A DNA stretch of 64,000 nt from Pseudomonas cuatrocienegasensis (GCF_900110925.1 NZ_FOFP01000001.1:496001-560000), one strand, 5' to 3'. Positions 18,626-28,326 are shown, numbered from the stretch's first letter. Made by a program: numbers and translations. The notes: generated by a model from the sequence alone, not told the origin.

Positions 18626-19495
18626 ATGGCACAGGTAGCATTTATCGGCTTGGGCGTGATGGGGTATCCGATGGCGGGACACCTGGCCCGTGCCGGTCAT
18701 CAGGTCCGGGTCTATAACCGTACCGAAAGCAAGGCGCAGCAGTGGGTCGAGGAGTACGCAGGCGATTATGCGGCAACCCCGCGTGAAGCCGCCCAGGGCG
18801 CCGAGCTGGTGATGATATGCGTCGGTAATGACGATGATTTGCGCACGGTGGTGCTCGGTGCCGATGGCGCTTTGGCAGGTATGCAGACAGGTGCCGTGTT
18901 GGTCGACCACACCACGGCGTCTGCTGATGTCGCCCGCGAATTGGCCGCCTGTGCCGCTGAGCGCGGTGTGGGCTTTCTTGATGCGCCAGTTTCCGGTGGT
19001 CAGGCGGGTGCGCAGAATGGCGTGCTGACCATCATGCTCGGCGGTGACGCAGCGAGTTATGCGCTGGCCGAACCGGTTATCGGGGCATACGCACGCATGG
19101 CCCGTCTGATGGGGCCGGTTGGCAGTGGTCAGCTGACCAAGATGGTCAACCAGATTTGCATCGCCGGGGTGGTCCAGGGCCTGGCCGAAGCGTTGCACTT
19201 TGCTCAATGTGCCGAGCTTGATGGCCAGGCGGTGATCGATGTGATCAGCAAAGGCGCTGCGCAGTCCTGGCAGATGGAGAACCGCCACAAGACCATGCTG
19301 GCCGGAGAGTTCGATTTCGGTTTTGCGGTTGACTGGATGCGCAAGGATCTGTCGATTGTTCTTCAGGAGGCCCGTCAAAACGGCGCTCAATTACCCATGG
19401 CTGCGCTGGTAGATCAGTTCTATGCCGACGTTCAGCGCATGGGCGGCGGGCGCTGGGATACTTCCAGCCTGCTTACCCGCCTGAAGGCGCGCTAG
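18626..19495 (+). CDS. 3-hydroxyisobutyrate-type (beta-hydroxyacid) dehydrogenase
   Basis: A 289-residue NAD(P)-dependent oxidoreductase of the 3-hydroxyisobutyrate/tartronate-semialdehyde reductase family. It has the Rossmann motif FIGLGVMGYPMAGHL, the substrate-binding DAPVSGGQAGAQNG, the catalytic Lys block GQLTKMVNQICIAG and the C-terminal DFGFAVDWMRKDL. The specific hydroxyacid is not decided by sequence. GGAGG (18616-18620) lies five bases before the ATG at 18626. The gene is bracketed by two remnants of the MITE-like element, and its TAG stop forms part of the second remnant. Confidence 0.9.
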   Translation: MAQVAFIGLGVMGYPMAGHLARAGHQVRVYNRTESKAQQWVEEYAGDYAATPREAAQGAELVMICVGNDDDLRTVVLGADGALAGMQTGAVLVDHTTASADVARELAACAAERGVGFLDAPVSGGQAGAQNGVLTIMLGGDAASYALAEPVIGAYARMARLMGPVGSGQLTKMVNQICIAGVVQGLAEALHFAQCAELDGQAVIDVISKGAAQSWQMENRHKTMLAGEFDFGFAVDWMRKDLSIVLQEARQNGAQLPMAALVDQFYADVQRMGGGRWDTSSLLTRLKAR

Positions 19496-19580
19496 GCTCT
19501 GTTGTCGTTTCGCGCGCAGCGGCGCCGGAGCCTGTCTTAGCGCAGCACGGCGTTTCTCGATGGCTCATTTAGTCCGCCAA
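19493..19580. repeat. truncated MITE-like element (left end plus inverted inner piece)
   Basis: It starts TAGGCTCTGTTGTCGTTTCG, like the left end of copies A-C, and continues ggcgccggagcctgtcttagcgc. It then jumps to gtttctcgatggctcattta, which in the full copies is the opposite strand of the left hairpin loop. So it looks like a copy whose loop was inverted and whose right half was lost. It supplies the TAG stop of the preceding gene. Confidence 0.65.
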
Positions 19581-19681
19581 ACAGGGTTGTCCGCCTTGTT
19601 TTTTTACGCTGTCTATACTGCTTATGCACCTGGTTTAGGCAGGTGTTTCCATACGGCAGAGCGACAGGTAAGGCGGCTCTC

Positions 19682-21904
19682 ATGGATGAACGAATACTCT
19701 GGTTGGAAGGCGAGAGCCCGGTTGCACAGCCCGCGCTGACCTGGTGTGTGCTGGCAGTTGATGATGATGCCGATTTTCAGCGGGCCACCGCCTTCGCGCT
19801 GGAAGAGTTGCAGGTGCTTGGCGGGCGGATCGAGTTGCTACAGGCTTTCAGCTATCGCGAGGCTTCGGCGGTGCTTGCGCGCCGCCCGGATATAGCCTTG
19901 GTGCTACTGGATGTGGTGATGGAAACCGATGATGCCGGTCTGCGCCTGGTCCGAACCTTGCGCGAGGTGATTGGCAACAGCGAGGCGCATATCGTCCTGT
20001 TGACGGGCGAGCCCGGTATGGCGCCGGTTCAGGAGGTCATGCACGAATACGACATCAACGATTACTGGAGCAAAAGCGAGCTCACGGCGGATCGCTTGTT
20101 GACCGTGCTGACTGCAGGCTTGCGTAGCTTTGCCCAATTGCGCAGCGTGACCAAGGCGCGCCGCGGGTTGCAGATGATCGTTGAATCAAGCAATGCGCTG
20201 TTTTGCTCGAAAAGCCAGCATGAACTTGCAGGTAAGGTGCTGGGCGAAATCGGTCTTCTGCTTGATCAGCCTGCCGAAGGGCTGATCTGCATGCGTGAGG
20301 ATATGGCTGCACCGGGCGGCCCTCTGCAAGGCCGGGTGATCAGTGCTACTGGCCGTTTCCAGCACGCCCGCGATACTTCACTGGACAGTCTGGATGAACC
20401 CGAGGTGGTGAATGCCGTGCGCTCCGCCTTCGACCTTGAGGCCGTGGTGCGGCGCTCGCGTGGCTTGGTGCTTTACCTGCCACGGCTCCAGGCGGGGGCC
20501 GACTACGCGTGCTATCTGGAGACCGCATGCGTTCTGGATGACACCGACCTCGAGTTGTTGCGCGTATTCAGCGCCAGCATCAGTCGTGGGTTGTACAACG
20601 TCACCCTGTTTCGGCGGTTGGAGGAAATGGCCTACCAGGATGAGTTGCTGAAAATTCCGAACCGCAACGCACTGCTGCGCATGCTTGACCTCACCCTGCA
20701 GGATGAGCAACTGCGTAGCGAGCAGGTGCTGGTGTTGATCGATATCGATAATTTTTCCGGAGCCAATACCGCTTTTGGCACCGGCTATGGCGATTTCATC
20801 CTTGGCCTGGTCGCGCGTCGCTTGCGTGATGCATTTGCCTCTCAAGTGCTTGTGGCGCGGGTGCGTGACGATCTGTTCGCCATTCTGGGGCCTCAGCAGG
20901 AGGTCAGGGCCGCCGCGCTGGTCGCGTTGTTTCGGCGCCAGGGGCGGCCTTATGAGTTGGGGCAGGTGCACAGCTTGAGCAGTGTCACGTTGCGCCTCGC
21001 TGATTTTGTTGGCAGCGCGCATATTGTTCTGCAGAGTGCGCTGTTGACGCTAAAGCAGGCCAAGTCTGCGGGCTACGACCAGCATGTGATTCATGATCCA
21101 GGCCTGCAGCGTACTCACGCTGAATCCTACCGGATGCTGCTGGCGCTGCGTGATGCGGTCGAAGCCGGGCGCATCAGTATTGAGCTGCAGCCCCAGCTCG
21201 ATCTGAACAGCGGCGCGGTGATTGGCGTCGAGGCGTTGGCGCGCTGGCGTCAGGCTGATGGTCAGTCTGTTCCGCCGCTGCAGTTCATTCCGTTGGCCGA
21301 AACGACGGGTTATATCCTGCCGTTGGGTGATTTGCTGCTGCGCCTGTCTCTGCAGGCCGCCAAGCGCCTGGCTGATGCGGGGTACGGTGGAGTTCGGGTG
21401 GCTGTCAATGTCTCGGCTGCGCAATTGCTGCAGCCCGATTTTGTCGAGCGTTTCGATGCTCATCTGCGCGCCGCCGAGGTGCGTGCTCAGCAGGTGGAGG
21501 TGGAAATCACCGAGTCGGTGGCCATGCGCAATTTTGACAGCGTCTGTTCTCAGCTCCGTGCGCTGCGGGAAAGAGGGGTGAGCGTAGCCATCGATGATTT
21601 TGGTACGGGGTTTTCTTCGCTCAGTTACCTGCGTCTGCTACCTGCCGATCGGCTGAAAATTGACCGTAGCTTCATCATGGAGATCGGCGCCGTAGCCGAC
21701 CATCAACTGATTGCCGAGGCGGTCATCCAGATTGCTGCGCGCGTGGGTATGCAGGTCATTGCCGAGGGTGTGGAAACACCGCTGCAGGCCGATTGGGTTC
21801 GCCAGCATGGTTGCCATGAGGCTCAGGGCTATCTGTTCGGCAAGCCAATGCCCTGCGATCAGCTGTTGAACTGGTTGGCCGAACGGGGGCAGGCGACGGC
21901 ATGA
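19682..21904 (+). CDS. response regulator with DUF3369, degenerate GGDEF and EAL domains
   Basis: A 740-residue c-di-GMP regulator. The N-terminal receiver (about 15-145) has the acidic pair in AVDDDADF and the phospho-acceptor Asp in LVLLDVVME. A DUF3369 sensor segment (about 160-320) follows. The GGDEF-like domain (about 325-480) lacks the GG(D/E)EF signature: the place reads RVRDDLFAIL, so cyclase activity is unlikely. The EAL domain (about 495-740) keeps VEALARW, NVSA, EITES, DDFGTGFSSLSYL and EGVET, so phosphodiesterase activity is expected. The start at 19682 is favoured by AGGTAAGG upstream. It overlaps the kinase gene by four bases. Confidence 0.88.
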   Translation: MDERILWLEGESPVAQPALTWCVLAVDDDADFQRATAFALEELQVLGGRIELLQAFSYREASAVLARRPDIALVLLDVVMETDDAGLRLVRTLREVIGNSEAHIVLLTGEPGMAPVQEVMHEYDINDYWSKSELTADRLLTVLTAGLRSFAQLRSVTKARRGLQMIVESSNALFCSKSQHELAGKVLGEIGLLLDQPAEGLICMREDMAAPGGPLQGRVISATGRFQHARDTSLDSLDEPEVVNAVRSAFDLEAVVRRSRGLVLYLPRLQAGADYACYLETACVLDDTDLELLRVFSASISRGLYNVTLFRRLEEMAYQDELLKIPNRNALLRMLDLTLQDEQLRSEQVLVLIDIDNFSGANTAFGTGYGDFILGLVARRLRDAFASQVLVARVRDDLFAILGPQQEVRAAALVALFRRQGRPYELGQVHSLSSVTLRLADFVGSAHIVLQSALLTLKQAKSAGYDQHVIHDPGLQRTHAESYRMLLALRDAVEAGRISIELQPQLDLNSGAVIGVEALARWRQADGQSVPPLQFIPLAETTGYILPLGDLLLRLSLQAAKRLADAGYGGVRVAVNVSAAQLLQPDFVERFDAHLRAAEVRAQQVEVEITESVAMRNFDSVCSQLRALRERGVSVAIDDFGTGFSSLSYLRLLPADRLKIDRSFIMEIGAVADHQLIAEAVIQIAARVGMQVIAEGVETPLQADWVRQHGCHEAQGYLFGKPMPCDQLLNWLAERGQATA

Positions 21905-23778
21905 TGCAACGGCGTGACTGGTTGGACAGTCGCCCGGTGCGGCGCAACCTGATGTTGCTGTTTCTACCCTGGATGCTGTTGATATTGCTGTTGACCGTGC
22001 TTCTGTACGAGCGTTTGTTGGATGCGCGGCTGGCACCTTTGTTACGCGAGCAGCAGTACGTTCTCAGCGAGGGGTTGGGCATTCTCAATCGGCAGTTGGC
22101 GAATCTCTTGGGCCATCAGCAGTTCCTCATTCAGCAGCCTGTGCTGGCGCGGGCACTGGAGAACCCTGGTGCCTCGAATCGGCAGGCGCTGGGCAAGTTG
22201 TTTCTGGAGTTCTCTGCCAGCACAGGCGGGTATGACCAGATTCGCTGGCTGGACGAACAAGGCAATGAGCGCGTCCGGGTCGATATGACTGAGGATGGTG
22301 CCCGGCTGCGGCCTGAGGGGCATCTACAGAATATGGCGGATGCCTATTACTTCGTGGAGGCCATGAGCTTACCGGCTGGCGGCCGCTACCTTTCGCGCTT
22401 CGATTTGCAGCAGGTGTTTGGCGTCTTGCAGCAGCCGCTCAAGCCGACCTTGCGTGTGGCGAGTCCGCTGTTCGATCAGCAGGGAGGGCGGCGCGGCGTG
22501 CTGGTATTGAATTACCTGGGGGCAGGCTTGCTCAAGCGACTTGGCGAGGTGGCCGCTGATTATGCGGGTAGCCTCAGTCTGGTCGATCATGAAGGTTATT
22601 GGATGCTCGCGCCTGACCCGCAAGATGCCTGGGGGCTGATGCGTGGGCGTGCCGATGCCACCTTGGCCAATCGCAACCGTTCAAGCTGGCTGAGCATGCA
22701 GCAAGAACCCAGTGGCGTTTTCAGTGACGCGGACGGCCTTTGGGCATACAGCCGTTTTGACCCCTACGACCAATCGCGCCTGGATAGCCGGGAAGGGCAG
22801 TGGATGCTGGTGGCGCACGTCCCTGCCCCCTTGGTGCGTACGCTGGAGGGTCAGGTTTTATGGCAGGTAATGGCACTGTGTCTAGGTATGTTGGCGCTCG
22901 GTGCTTTTGTGGTGATTAGGCTTGGGCGCTCCGAGTATCAGCATGACTGTGTTCAGCAGGACTTACTGGGCAGTCAGCGTGCGCTGCTACGCAGCAATGA
23001 GGCGTTGCGCGAAACGGTTGAGCAGTTGCAGCGGACAAAGGGCGCCCTGTTGCAGGCGGAAAAACTGTCATCGCTCGGTACCTTGGTCGCCGGCGTAGCG
23101 CATGAGCTGAATACCCCGATCGGTGCGGCCAGTGTCACGGCCTCGACCCTGCAGGCAGCGGTGCAGCGGGCACGCAAGGCCGGGCAGGTCGACGATATTG
23201 GGCATTTTCTTGGCCGCAGCGAAGCAGGTCTTGGCATCGTCATTGATAACCTGGCACGCATGGCGCTGCTGACCCAGGCATTCAAGCGCCTGGCCAGTGA
23301 TCGTGCCAGCACTGAGCGGCGCCAGTTTGATTTGGTTGCGCTGGTACAGGAGGTGCTGGTCATTCTGGCGCCACGGCTACGTCAGGGCGATTATCAGGTC
23401 TGCGTGCACGCTCCGGATCAGCTCTGGCTGGACAGTTACCCAGGGCCAATCAGTCAGGTGTTACAGAATCTGATCGAGAATGCCCTGGTCCATGCCTTTG
23501 AGGGGCGTGAGCAAGGTGTGATCAGCGTTCGGCTCAGTCGTGACGAGGCTGCCCACCATTGCGTAATCGAAGTCGAAGACGACGGCTGTGGAATGGAGGA
23601 GGGCGTGCTTGCCCACATATTCGATCCATTCTTCACCACGCGTCGCGGTCGTGGCGGCACGGGCTTAGGGCTGCACATCACCCATCAACTGGCAGTGGAC
23701 ATACTGGGTGCGCAACTGCAGGTGCGCAGTACTCCTGGGGTAGGTAGCTGTTTTCGTCTTGTACTTGCCTTGGCATAG
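21901..23778 (+). CDS. membrane sensor histidine kinase, partner of the EAL regulator
   Basis: A 625-residue kinase. One helix at about 17-42, a periplasmic sensor region to about 318 and a second helix (about 319-340) precede a short coiled coil. The phospho-accepting His lies in VAHELNTPIGAASV, a HELNTP-type H-box. The ATPase part has LQNLIENALVHAF, EDDGCGM, FDPFFTT and GGTGLGLHI. There is no HAMP and no receiver. The ATG overlaps the stop of the EAL gene (ATGA), so this kinase very probably phosphorylates that receiver. The TAG stop starts the string TAGGGTCTGT (23776-23785), identical to the MITE-like element end. Signal unknown. Confidence 0.87.
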   Translation: MMQRRDWLDSRPVRRNLMLLFLPWMLLILLLTVLLYERLLDARLAPLLREQQYVLSEGLGILNRQLANLLGHQQFLIQQPVLARALENPGASNRQALGKLFLEFSASTGGYDQIRWLDEQGNERVRVDMTEDGARLRPEGHLQNMADAYYFVEAMSLPAGGRYLSRFDLQQVFGVLQQPLKPTLRVASPLFDQQGGRRGVLVLNYLGAGLLKRLGEVAADYAGSLSLVDHEGYWMLAPDPQDAWGLMRGRADATLANRNRSSWLSMQQEPSGVFSDADGLWAYSRFDPYDQSRLDSREGQWMLVAHVPAPLVRTLEGQVLWQVMALCLGMLALGAFVVIRLGRSEYQHDCVQQDLLGSQRALLRSNEALRETVEQLQRTKGALLQAEKLSSLGTLVAGVAHELNTPIGAASVTASTLQAAVQRARKAGQVDDIGHFLGRSEAGLGIVIDNLARMALLTQAFKRLASDRASTERRQFDLVALVQEVLVILAPRLRQGDYQVCVHAPDQLWLDSYPGPISQVLQNLIENALVHAFEGREQGVISVRLSRDEAAHHCVIEVEDDGCGMEEGVLAHIFDPFFTTRRGRGGTGLGLHITHQLAVDILGAQLQVRSTPGVGSCFRLVLALA

Positions 23779-23848
23779 GGTCTGTCAAATTTACAGCGGC
23801 ACGCTAGAATGCGCGCCCTCCACACTGCAGGCGAGGCCCTGAGCCATC

Positions 23849-24100
23849 ATGATGTGTCGTGCCGGTTGCGGTGCCTGTTGCATCGCCCCTTCGATCAGTT
23901 CACCCATTCCGGGGATGCCCCAAGGCAAACCTGCGGGCATGCGGTGCATTCATCTGGATGAGCGCTATTACTGTCTTTTGTTCGGTTTGCCGGAGCGCCC
24001 AGCCGTTTGTGCCTCATTCGCCGCAGATGCTGAGGCGTGTGGCAGTAGTCGAGATGAGGCGATCAGGTTTATTGGATGGCTTGAGCAGCAAACGGCCTGA
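23849..24100 (+). CDS. YkgJ-family cysteine cluster protein
   Basis: An 83-residue protein with CxxxCGACC near the N-terminus and further Cys residues (MRCIHL, YYCLLF, AVCASF, EACGSS). This gives the CxxxCxxCC-type cluster of the YkgJ/UPF0153 family, thought to bind zinc or an iron-sulfur cluster. It is cytosolic, with no signal peptide, and its function is unknown. The second Met (23852) is an alternative start. It ends before a bidirectional terminator shared with gltA. Confidence 0.85.
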   Translation: MMCRAGCGACCIAPSISSPIPGMPQGKPAGMRCIHLDERYYCLLFGLPERPAVCASFAADAEACGSSRDEAIRFIGWLEQQTA

Positions 24101-24124
24101 ATAGCCTGTGATGCTGCAGAAACG

Positions 24125-24151
24125 AAAAAGGCTGCCCTGAGGCAGCCTTTT
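24125..24151. terminator. bidirectional terminator between the YkgJ gene and gltA
   Basis: Hairpin aaaaggctgcc/ggcagcctttt with A-run and T-run on opposite sides. It is 24 bases after the YkgJ stop and 14 bases after the gltA stop, so it serves both. Confidence 0.9.
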
Positions 24152-24165
24152 CGAAGTGCGGCGAC

Positions 24166-25440
24166 TTACTTCTTGATGTCGCGCTGCACAGGGCCGGTAT
24201 ACAGCTGGCGCGGACGGCCAATCTTGTAGGGGCCGGAGAGCATTTCCTTCCAGTGCGAGATCCAGCCGACGGTACGCGCCAGGGCGAAGATCACGGTGAA
24301 CATGCTGGTCGGAATACCGATCGCCTTGAGGATGATACCCGAATAGAAATCGACGTTCGGGTACAGCGAGCGCTCGATAAAGTACTGATCGGTCAGGGCA
24401 ATCTCTTCCAGGCGCATGGCCAGTTCCAGCTGCGGGTCGTTGGTGATACCCAGCTCGGCCAGCACTTCGTCGCAGGTCTGCTTCATCACGGTGGCGCGCG
24501 GGTCGCGGTTCTTGTAGACCCGGTGACCGAAGCCCATCAGCTTGAACGGATCGTCCTTGTCCTTGGCCTTGGCAATATAAGCGTCGATGTTATCCACGCT
24601 GCCGATCTCGTCCAGCATTGCCAGTACAGCTTCGTTGGCGCCGCCGTGGGCCGGGCCCCAGAGCGCAGCGATGCCGGCTGCGATACAGGCAAACGGGTTG
24701 GCACCCGAGGAGCCTGCCAGACGAACGGTGGAGGTCGATGCGTTCTGCTCATGGTCGGCATGGAGGATAAAGATCTTGTCCATGGCCTTGGCCAGTACCG
24801 GGCTGATCGGTTTGATCTCGCACGGGGTGTTGAACATCATGTGCAGGAAGTTTTCCGCGTAATTCAAGTCGTTGCGCGGATACATCATCGGCTGACCCAT
24901 GGAGTACTTATAGGTCATGGCAGCGATGGTCGGCATCTTGGCGATCAGGCGCATGGCCGAGACTTCGCGGTGATGCGGGTTCTTGATGTCCAGCGAGTCG
25001 TGATAAAAGGCGGAAAGCGCGCCTACCACGCCGCACATGATGGCCATCGGGTGGGCATCGCGGCGGAAGCCGTTGAAGAAAGTCTTGAGCTGCTCGTGAA
25101 CCATGGTGTGGTTCTTGATGGTGCTGACGAAAGCCGCTTTCTGGTCGGCATTCGGCAGTTCGCCATTGAGTAGCAGGTAGCAGGTCTCGAGGTAGTCGGA
25201 CTGTTCGGCCAGTTGCTCGATCGGGTAGCCACGGTGCAGCAGAATGCCCTGGTCGCCATCGATATAGGTAATCTTCGACTCGCACGAAGCCGTGGACATG
25301 AAGCCGGGGTCGAAGGTGAAGCGCCCGGTAGCGGTCAGGCCGCGTACGTCGATGACATCGGGACCAACGGTGCCGGTTAAAATAGGCAGGTCTACGGGGG
25401 CGTTGCCCTCGATGATCAACTGCGCTTTTTTGTCAGCCAT
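24166..25440 (-). CDS. gltA: citrate synthase (type II)
   Basis: A 424-residue citrate synthase that condenses oxaloacetate and acetyl-CoA, entry step of the TCA cycle. The catalytic residues are visible: His in [11 protein letters not shown], His in [12 protein letters not shown] and the Asp after the [11 protein letters not shown] block. The N-terminal [15 protein letters not shown] and length mark the hexameric, NADH-sensitive type of gram-negative bacteria. The start at 25440 is the family start; a longer in-frame extension to 25485 lacks support. It is divergent from sdhC with its own strong promoter at 25500-25527. Confidence 0.97.
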   Translation of the reverse strand: MADKKAQLIIEGNAPVDLPILTGTVGPDVIDVRGLTATGRFTFDPGFMSTASCESKITYIDGDQGILLHRGYPIEQLAEQSDYLETCYLLLNGELPNADQKAAFVSTIKNHTMVHEQLKTFFNGFRRDAHPMAIMCGVVGALSAFYHDSLDIKNPHHREVSAMRLIAKMPTIAAMTYKYSMGQPMMYPRNDLNYAENFLHMMFNTPCEIKPISPVLAKAMDKIFILHADHEQNASTSTVRLAGSSGANPFACIAAGIAALWGPAHGGANEAVLAMLDEIGSVDNIDAYIAKAKDKDDPFKLMGFGHRVYKNRDPRATVMKQTCDEVLAELGITNDPQLELAMRLEEIALTDQYFIERSLYPNVDFYSGIILKAIGIPTSMFTVIFALARTVGWISHWKEMLSGPYKIGRPRQLYTGPVQRDIKK

Positions 25441-25499
25441 GTTTGGCCTCCTAGTTATGCTTGGAATCATCTGACAGCCCCCCACGCAGGGCCCGCACC

Positions 25500-25527
25500 A
25501 CTATAGTGAGATAAATGCGAATGTCAA
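25500..25527 (-). promoter_or_regulatory. sigma-70 promoter of gltA
   Basis: On the minus strand a perfect -35 TTGACA, a 16-base spacer and -10 TATAGT. Predicted start near 25493, leaving a leader of about 53 bases. Near-consensus, so strong basal expression is expected. Confidence 0.82.
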
Positions 25528-25641
25528 TTTGCGAAAACCCAGCTGGCAGAAGGGTTTGGGCGCTATTTTAGGCTCTAAAAAGCACCCATTTACGTGATTA
25601 TCGAGCGCTCTGCAATCAGCATTTAGGTAGGGGGGTTTGCG

Positions 25642-25670
25642 TTGTCATTAGCGACCTAACTGTCTATACT
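25642..25670 (+). promoter_or_regulatory. sigma-70 promoter of the sdh-suc cluster
   Basis: TTGTCA, a 17-base spacer and TATACT, on the plus strand and back to back with the gltA promoter (115 bp apart). Between the two lies AT-rich sequence (about 25528-25641), a plausible place for regulators. Confidence 0.75.
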
Positions 25671-25677
25671 CTGCGCC

Positions 25678-25802
25678 CGACCACCAAGGGCTTTGCGCCC
25701 GATTCAGGTGGTTGTCACTCCTTGGGTGATGGGTACCTGACCAGTGCACTTCCCGACAACTTTGCCCTGATAGTTAGGGGCTCTCAGTGTGATAAAAAAG
25801 CC
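25678..25802 (+). other. structured leader of sdhC
   Basis: About 125 untranslated bases. Short complementary pairs are visible: gggctttgcgccc (stem gggc/gccc, 25688-25700), and accaccaagg near 25680 with ccttgggtgatgg near 25721. A-rich gataaaaaagcc comes just before the GTG start and the Shine-Dalgarno match is poor. This suggests post-transcriptional control. In P. aeruginosa sdh is known to be repressed by the PrrF small RNAs; whether a PrrF site exists here cannot be seen. Confidence 0.4.
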
Positions 25803-26177
25803 GTGAATAGCCAACGACCTGTAAACCTCGACCTTAGGACTATCAAGCTTCCTATTACTGGCGTTACGTCATTCCTTCACCGGGTTTCTGGAATTATTCT
25901 GTTCTTCGGCATTGCCGTGCTGCTGTTCGGGCTCGACAAGTCGCTGACGTCCGCAGAAGATTTTGCCGAGGTGAAAGAGTGCTTGACCAGCCCGCTGGCC
26001 AAGTTCGTGATCTGGGGATTGCTGTCCGCTCTGCTGTATCACTTGGTGGCCGGAGTACGCCACTTGATCATGGATATGGGTATCGGTGAGACGCTGGAAG
26101 GCGGCAAGCTGGGCTCGAAAATCGTTATCGTCGTTTCGGCGATCCTGATCGCATTGGTGGGGGTATGGGTATGGTAA
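25803..26177 (+). CDS. sdhC: succinate dehydrogenase cytochrome b556 subunit
   Basis: A 124-residue membrane anchor of complex II that binds heme b and quinone with SdhD. There are three helices. The family segment LHRVSGIILFFGIAVLLFGL and the heme-ligand region HLVAGVRHLIMDMGIGETLEGG are present. I choose the GTG at 25803 (NSQRPVNLDLRTIKLP), the start typical of Pseudomonas SdhC. The open frame runs further up to 25722 but that part is unlike the family. The Shine-Dalgarno match is weak. It overlaps sdhD by seven bases. Confidence 0.92.
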   Translation: MNSQRPVNLDLRTIKLPITGVTSFLHRVSGIILFFGIAVLLFGLDKSLTSAEDFAEVKECLTSPLAKFVIWGLLSALLYHLVAGVRHLIMDMGIGETLEGGKLGSKIVIVVSAILIALVGVWVW

Positions 26178-26539
26178 CCAACGTCACGAATTTTTCGCGT
26201 TCGGGCCTCTATGACTGGATGGCGCAGCGTGTGTCTGCGGTCGTTCTCGCAGCCTATGTGGTGTTTCTGCTGGGTTATATCGTGTGCAACCCGGGTATGG
26301 GTTATACCGAATGGCAGGCGTTGTTCTCCAATAATGCGATGCGCATTTTCAGTCTGCTGACACTGGTGGCGCTTAGCGCTCACGCCTGGGTCGGTATGTG
26401 GACAATTTCCACCGACTACCTGACGCCAATGGCGCTGGGTAAGTGGGCGACTGTGGTGCGTTTTCTGTTTCAGGCGGCGTGTGGCATAGCCATGTTTACG
26501 TTTTTCGTCTGGGGTGTGCAGATTTTTTGGGGTAACTGA
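26171..26539 (+). CDS. sdhD: succinate dehydrogenase membrane anchor subunit
   Basis: A 122-residue, three-helix anchor of complex II. It starts MVTNVTNFSRSGLYDWMAQR as in other pseudomonads and carries the heme-ligating His in LVALSAHAWVGMW, with quinone-site residues in SRSGLYDW. The ATG at 26171 is preferred over one at 26165 because of family alignment. It overlaps the sdhC stop and lies three bases before the sdhA start codon, so it is tightly coupled. Confidence 0.93.
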   Translation: MVTNVTNFSRSGLYDWMAQRVSAVVLAAYVVFLLGYIVCNPGMGYTEWQALFSNNAMRIFSLLTLVALSAHAWVGMWTISTDYLTPMALGKWATVVRFLFQAACGIAMFTFFVWGVQIFWGN

Positions 26540-26542
26540 TTC

Positions 26543-28315
26543 ATGACTAGCATCCGTACACTCTCTTACGACGCCATCATCATTGGCGGCGGCGGCGCCG
26601 GCATGCGTGCCGCACTGCAACTGTCTCAGGGCGGCCACAAAACCGCCGTGGTGACCAAGGTTTTCCCGACGCGCTCGCACACTGTGTCGGCCCAGGGTGG
26701 CATCACCTGCGCCATCGCTTCGGCCGATCCGAACGACGATTGGCGCTGGCACATGTACGACACCGTCAAGGGCTCCGACTATATCGGTGACCAGGACGCG
26801 ATTGAATATATGTGCTCCGTTGGTCCGGAAGCTGTGTTCGAGCTCGAACACATGGGTCTGCCATTCTCCCGTACCGAGCAGGGCCGCATCTATCAGCGTC
26901 CTTTCGGTGGTCAGTCGAAAGACTTCGGTAAGGGTGGTCAGGCTGCACGCACCTGCGCTGCAGCTGACCGTACCGGTCACGCACTGCTGCACACCCTGTA
27001 CCAGGCCAACCTGAAGAACGGTACCTCGTTCCTCAATGAGTGGTATGCGGTCGATCTGGTGAAGAACCAGGACGGCGCCATTGTCGGCGTGATCGCCATC
27101 TGCATCGAAACCGGCGAAACCGTTTATATCCGCTCCAAGGCCACCGTGCTGGCCACTGGCGGTGCTGGGCGTATCTATGCCTCCACCACCAATGCCCTGA
27201 TCAACACTGGCGACGGCGTGGGCATGGCCCTGCGTGCTGGCGTACCGGTGCAGGACATCGAAATGTGGCAGTTCCACCCGACTGGCATCGCCGGTGCCGG
27301 CACCCTGGTGACCGAAGGTTGCCGTGGTGAAGGTGGCTACCTGATCAACAAGCATGGCGAGCGTTTCATGGAGCGCTATGCGCCGAACGCCAAAGACCTG
27401 GCTGGCCGCGACGTGGTTGCGCGCTCCATGGTCAAGGAAATCATCGCCGGCAACGGCTGTGGTCCGGATGGCGATCACGTGATGCTCAAGCTCGACCACC
27501 TGGGTGAGGAAGTGCTGCACAGCCGCCTGCCAGGTATCTGTGAGCTGTCCAAGACCTTCGCCCACGTCGATCCGGTTGTAGCGCCGATCCCGGTTGTGCC
27601 GACCTGCCACTACATGATGGGCGGCGTGCCGACCAACATCCACGGTCAGGCCATCACCCAGGATGCCAACGGCAAGGACAAGATCATCGACGGTCTGTTC
27701 GCTGTAGGCGAAGTCGCCTGCGTATCGGTGCACGGTGCCAACCGTCTGGGCGGTAACTCGCTGCTCGACCTTGTGGTGTTTGGTCGCGCTGCTGGTCTGC
27801 ACCTGGAAAAGGCCCTGAAAGAAGGCGTCGAGTACCGTGGTGCCTCGGCAACCGATCTGGAGCAATCGCTTGCTCGTCTGGCGGGCGTTAACCAGCGCAC
27901 CACCGGCGAAGACGTGGCGCCGCTGCGTAAAGAGCTGCAAACCTGCATGCAGAACTACTTCGGTGTGTTCCGCACCGGTGAGTACATGCAGAAAGGTATC
28001 GAACAACTGGTCGACCTGCGTGAGCGGATCGCGACTGTCAAGATCGCGGACAAGAGCCAGGCGTTTAACACTGCGCGTATCGAAGCGTTGGAACTGCAGA
28101 ACCTGCTGGAAGTGGCCGAAGCAACTGCCATCGCCGCTGAAGGCCGGAAGGAATCGCGCGGCGCTCACGCCCGTGAAGATTTCGAAGAGCGAGATGATGA
28201 GAACTGGCTGTGCCATTCCATGTATTTCGCGGGTGAGAAGCGCGTTGGCAAGCGTGCGGTCAACTTCTCGCCGAAGACAGTTCCGACGTTTGAACCCATG
28301 GTTCGGACTTATTAA
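26543..28315 (+). CDS. sdhA: succinate dehydrogenase flavoprotein subunit
   Basis: A 590-residue catalytic subunit that oxidises succinate to fumarate with covalently bound FAD. It has the FAD-binding [16 protein letters not shown], the flavin-linking His in [11 protein letters not shown], the active-site [19 protein letters not shown], and the Arg/His blocks [19 protein letters not shown] and [11 protein letters not shown]. Length and C-terminus ([10 protein letters not shown]) are standard. It is read with sdhC, sdhD and sdhB. Confidence 0.97.
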   Translation: MTSIRTLSYDAIIIGGGGAGMRAALQLSQGGHKTAVVTKVFPTRSHTVSAQGGITCAIASADPNDDWRWHMYDTVKGSDYIGDQDAIEYMCSVGPEAVFELEHMGLPFSRTEQGRIYQRPFGGQSKDFGKGGQAARTCAAADRTGHALLHTLYQANLKNGTSFLNEWYAVDLVKNQDGAIVGVIAICIETGETVYIRSKATVLATGGAGRIYASTTNALINTGDGVGMALRAGVPVQDIEMWQFHPTGIAGAGTLVTEGCRGEGGYLINKHGERFMERYAPNAKDLAGRDVVARSMVKEIIAGNGCGPDGDHVMLKLDHLGEEVLHSRLPGICELSKTFAHVDPVVAPIPVVPTCHYMMGGVPTNIHGQAITQDANGKDKIIDGLFAVGEVACVSVHGANRLGGNSLLDLVVFGRAAGLHLEKALKEGVEYRGASATDLEQSLARLAGVNQRTTGEDVAPLRKELQTCMQNYFGVFRTGEYMQKGIEQLVDLRERIATVKIADKSQAFNTARIEALELQNLLEVAEATAIAAEGRKESRGAHAREDFEERDDENWLCHSMYFAGEKRVGKRAVNFSPKTVPTFEPMVRTY

Positions 28316-28326
28316 GGGTGCCTGAT

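Noticed and set aside
26039..28216. 725-codon minus-strand frame opposite sdhA
   Set aside because: Fully antisense to a clear SdhA. Caused by codon bias in a highly expressed gene.
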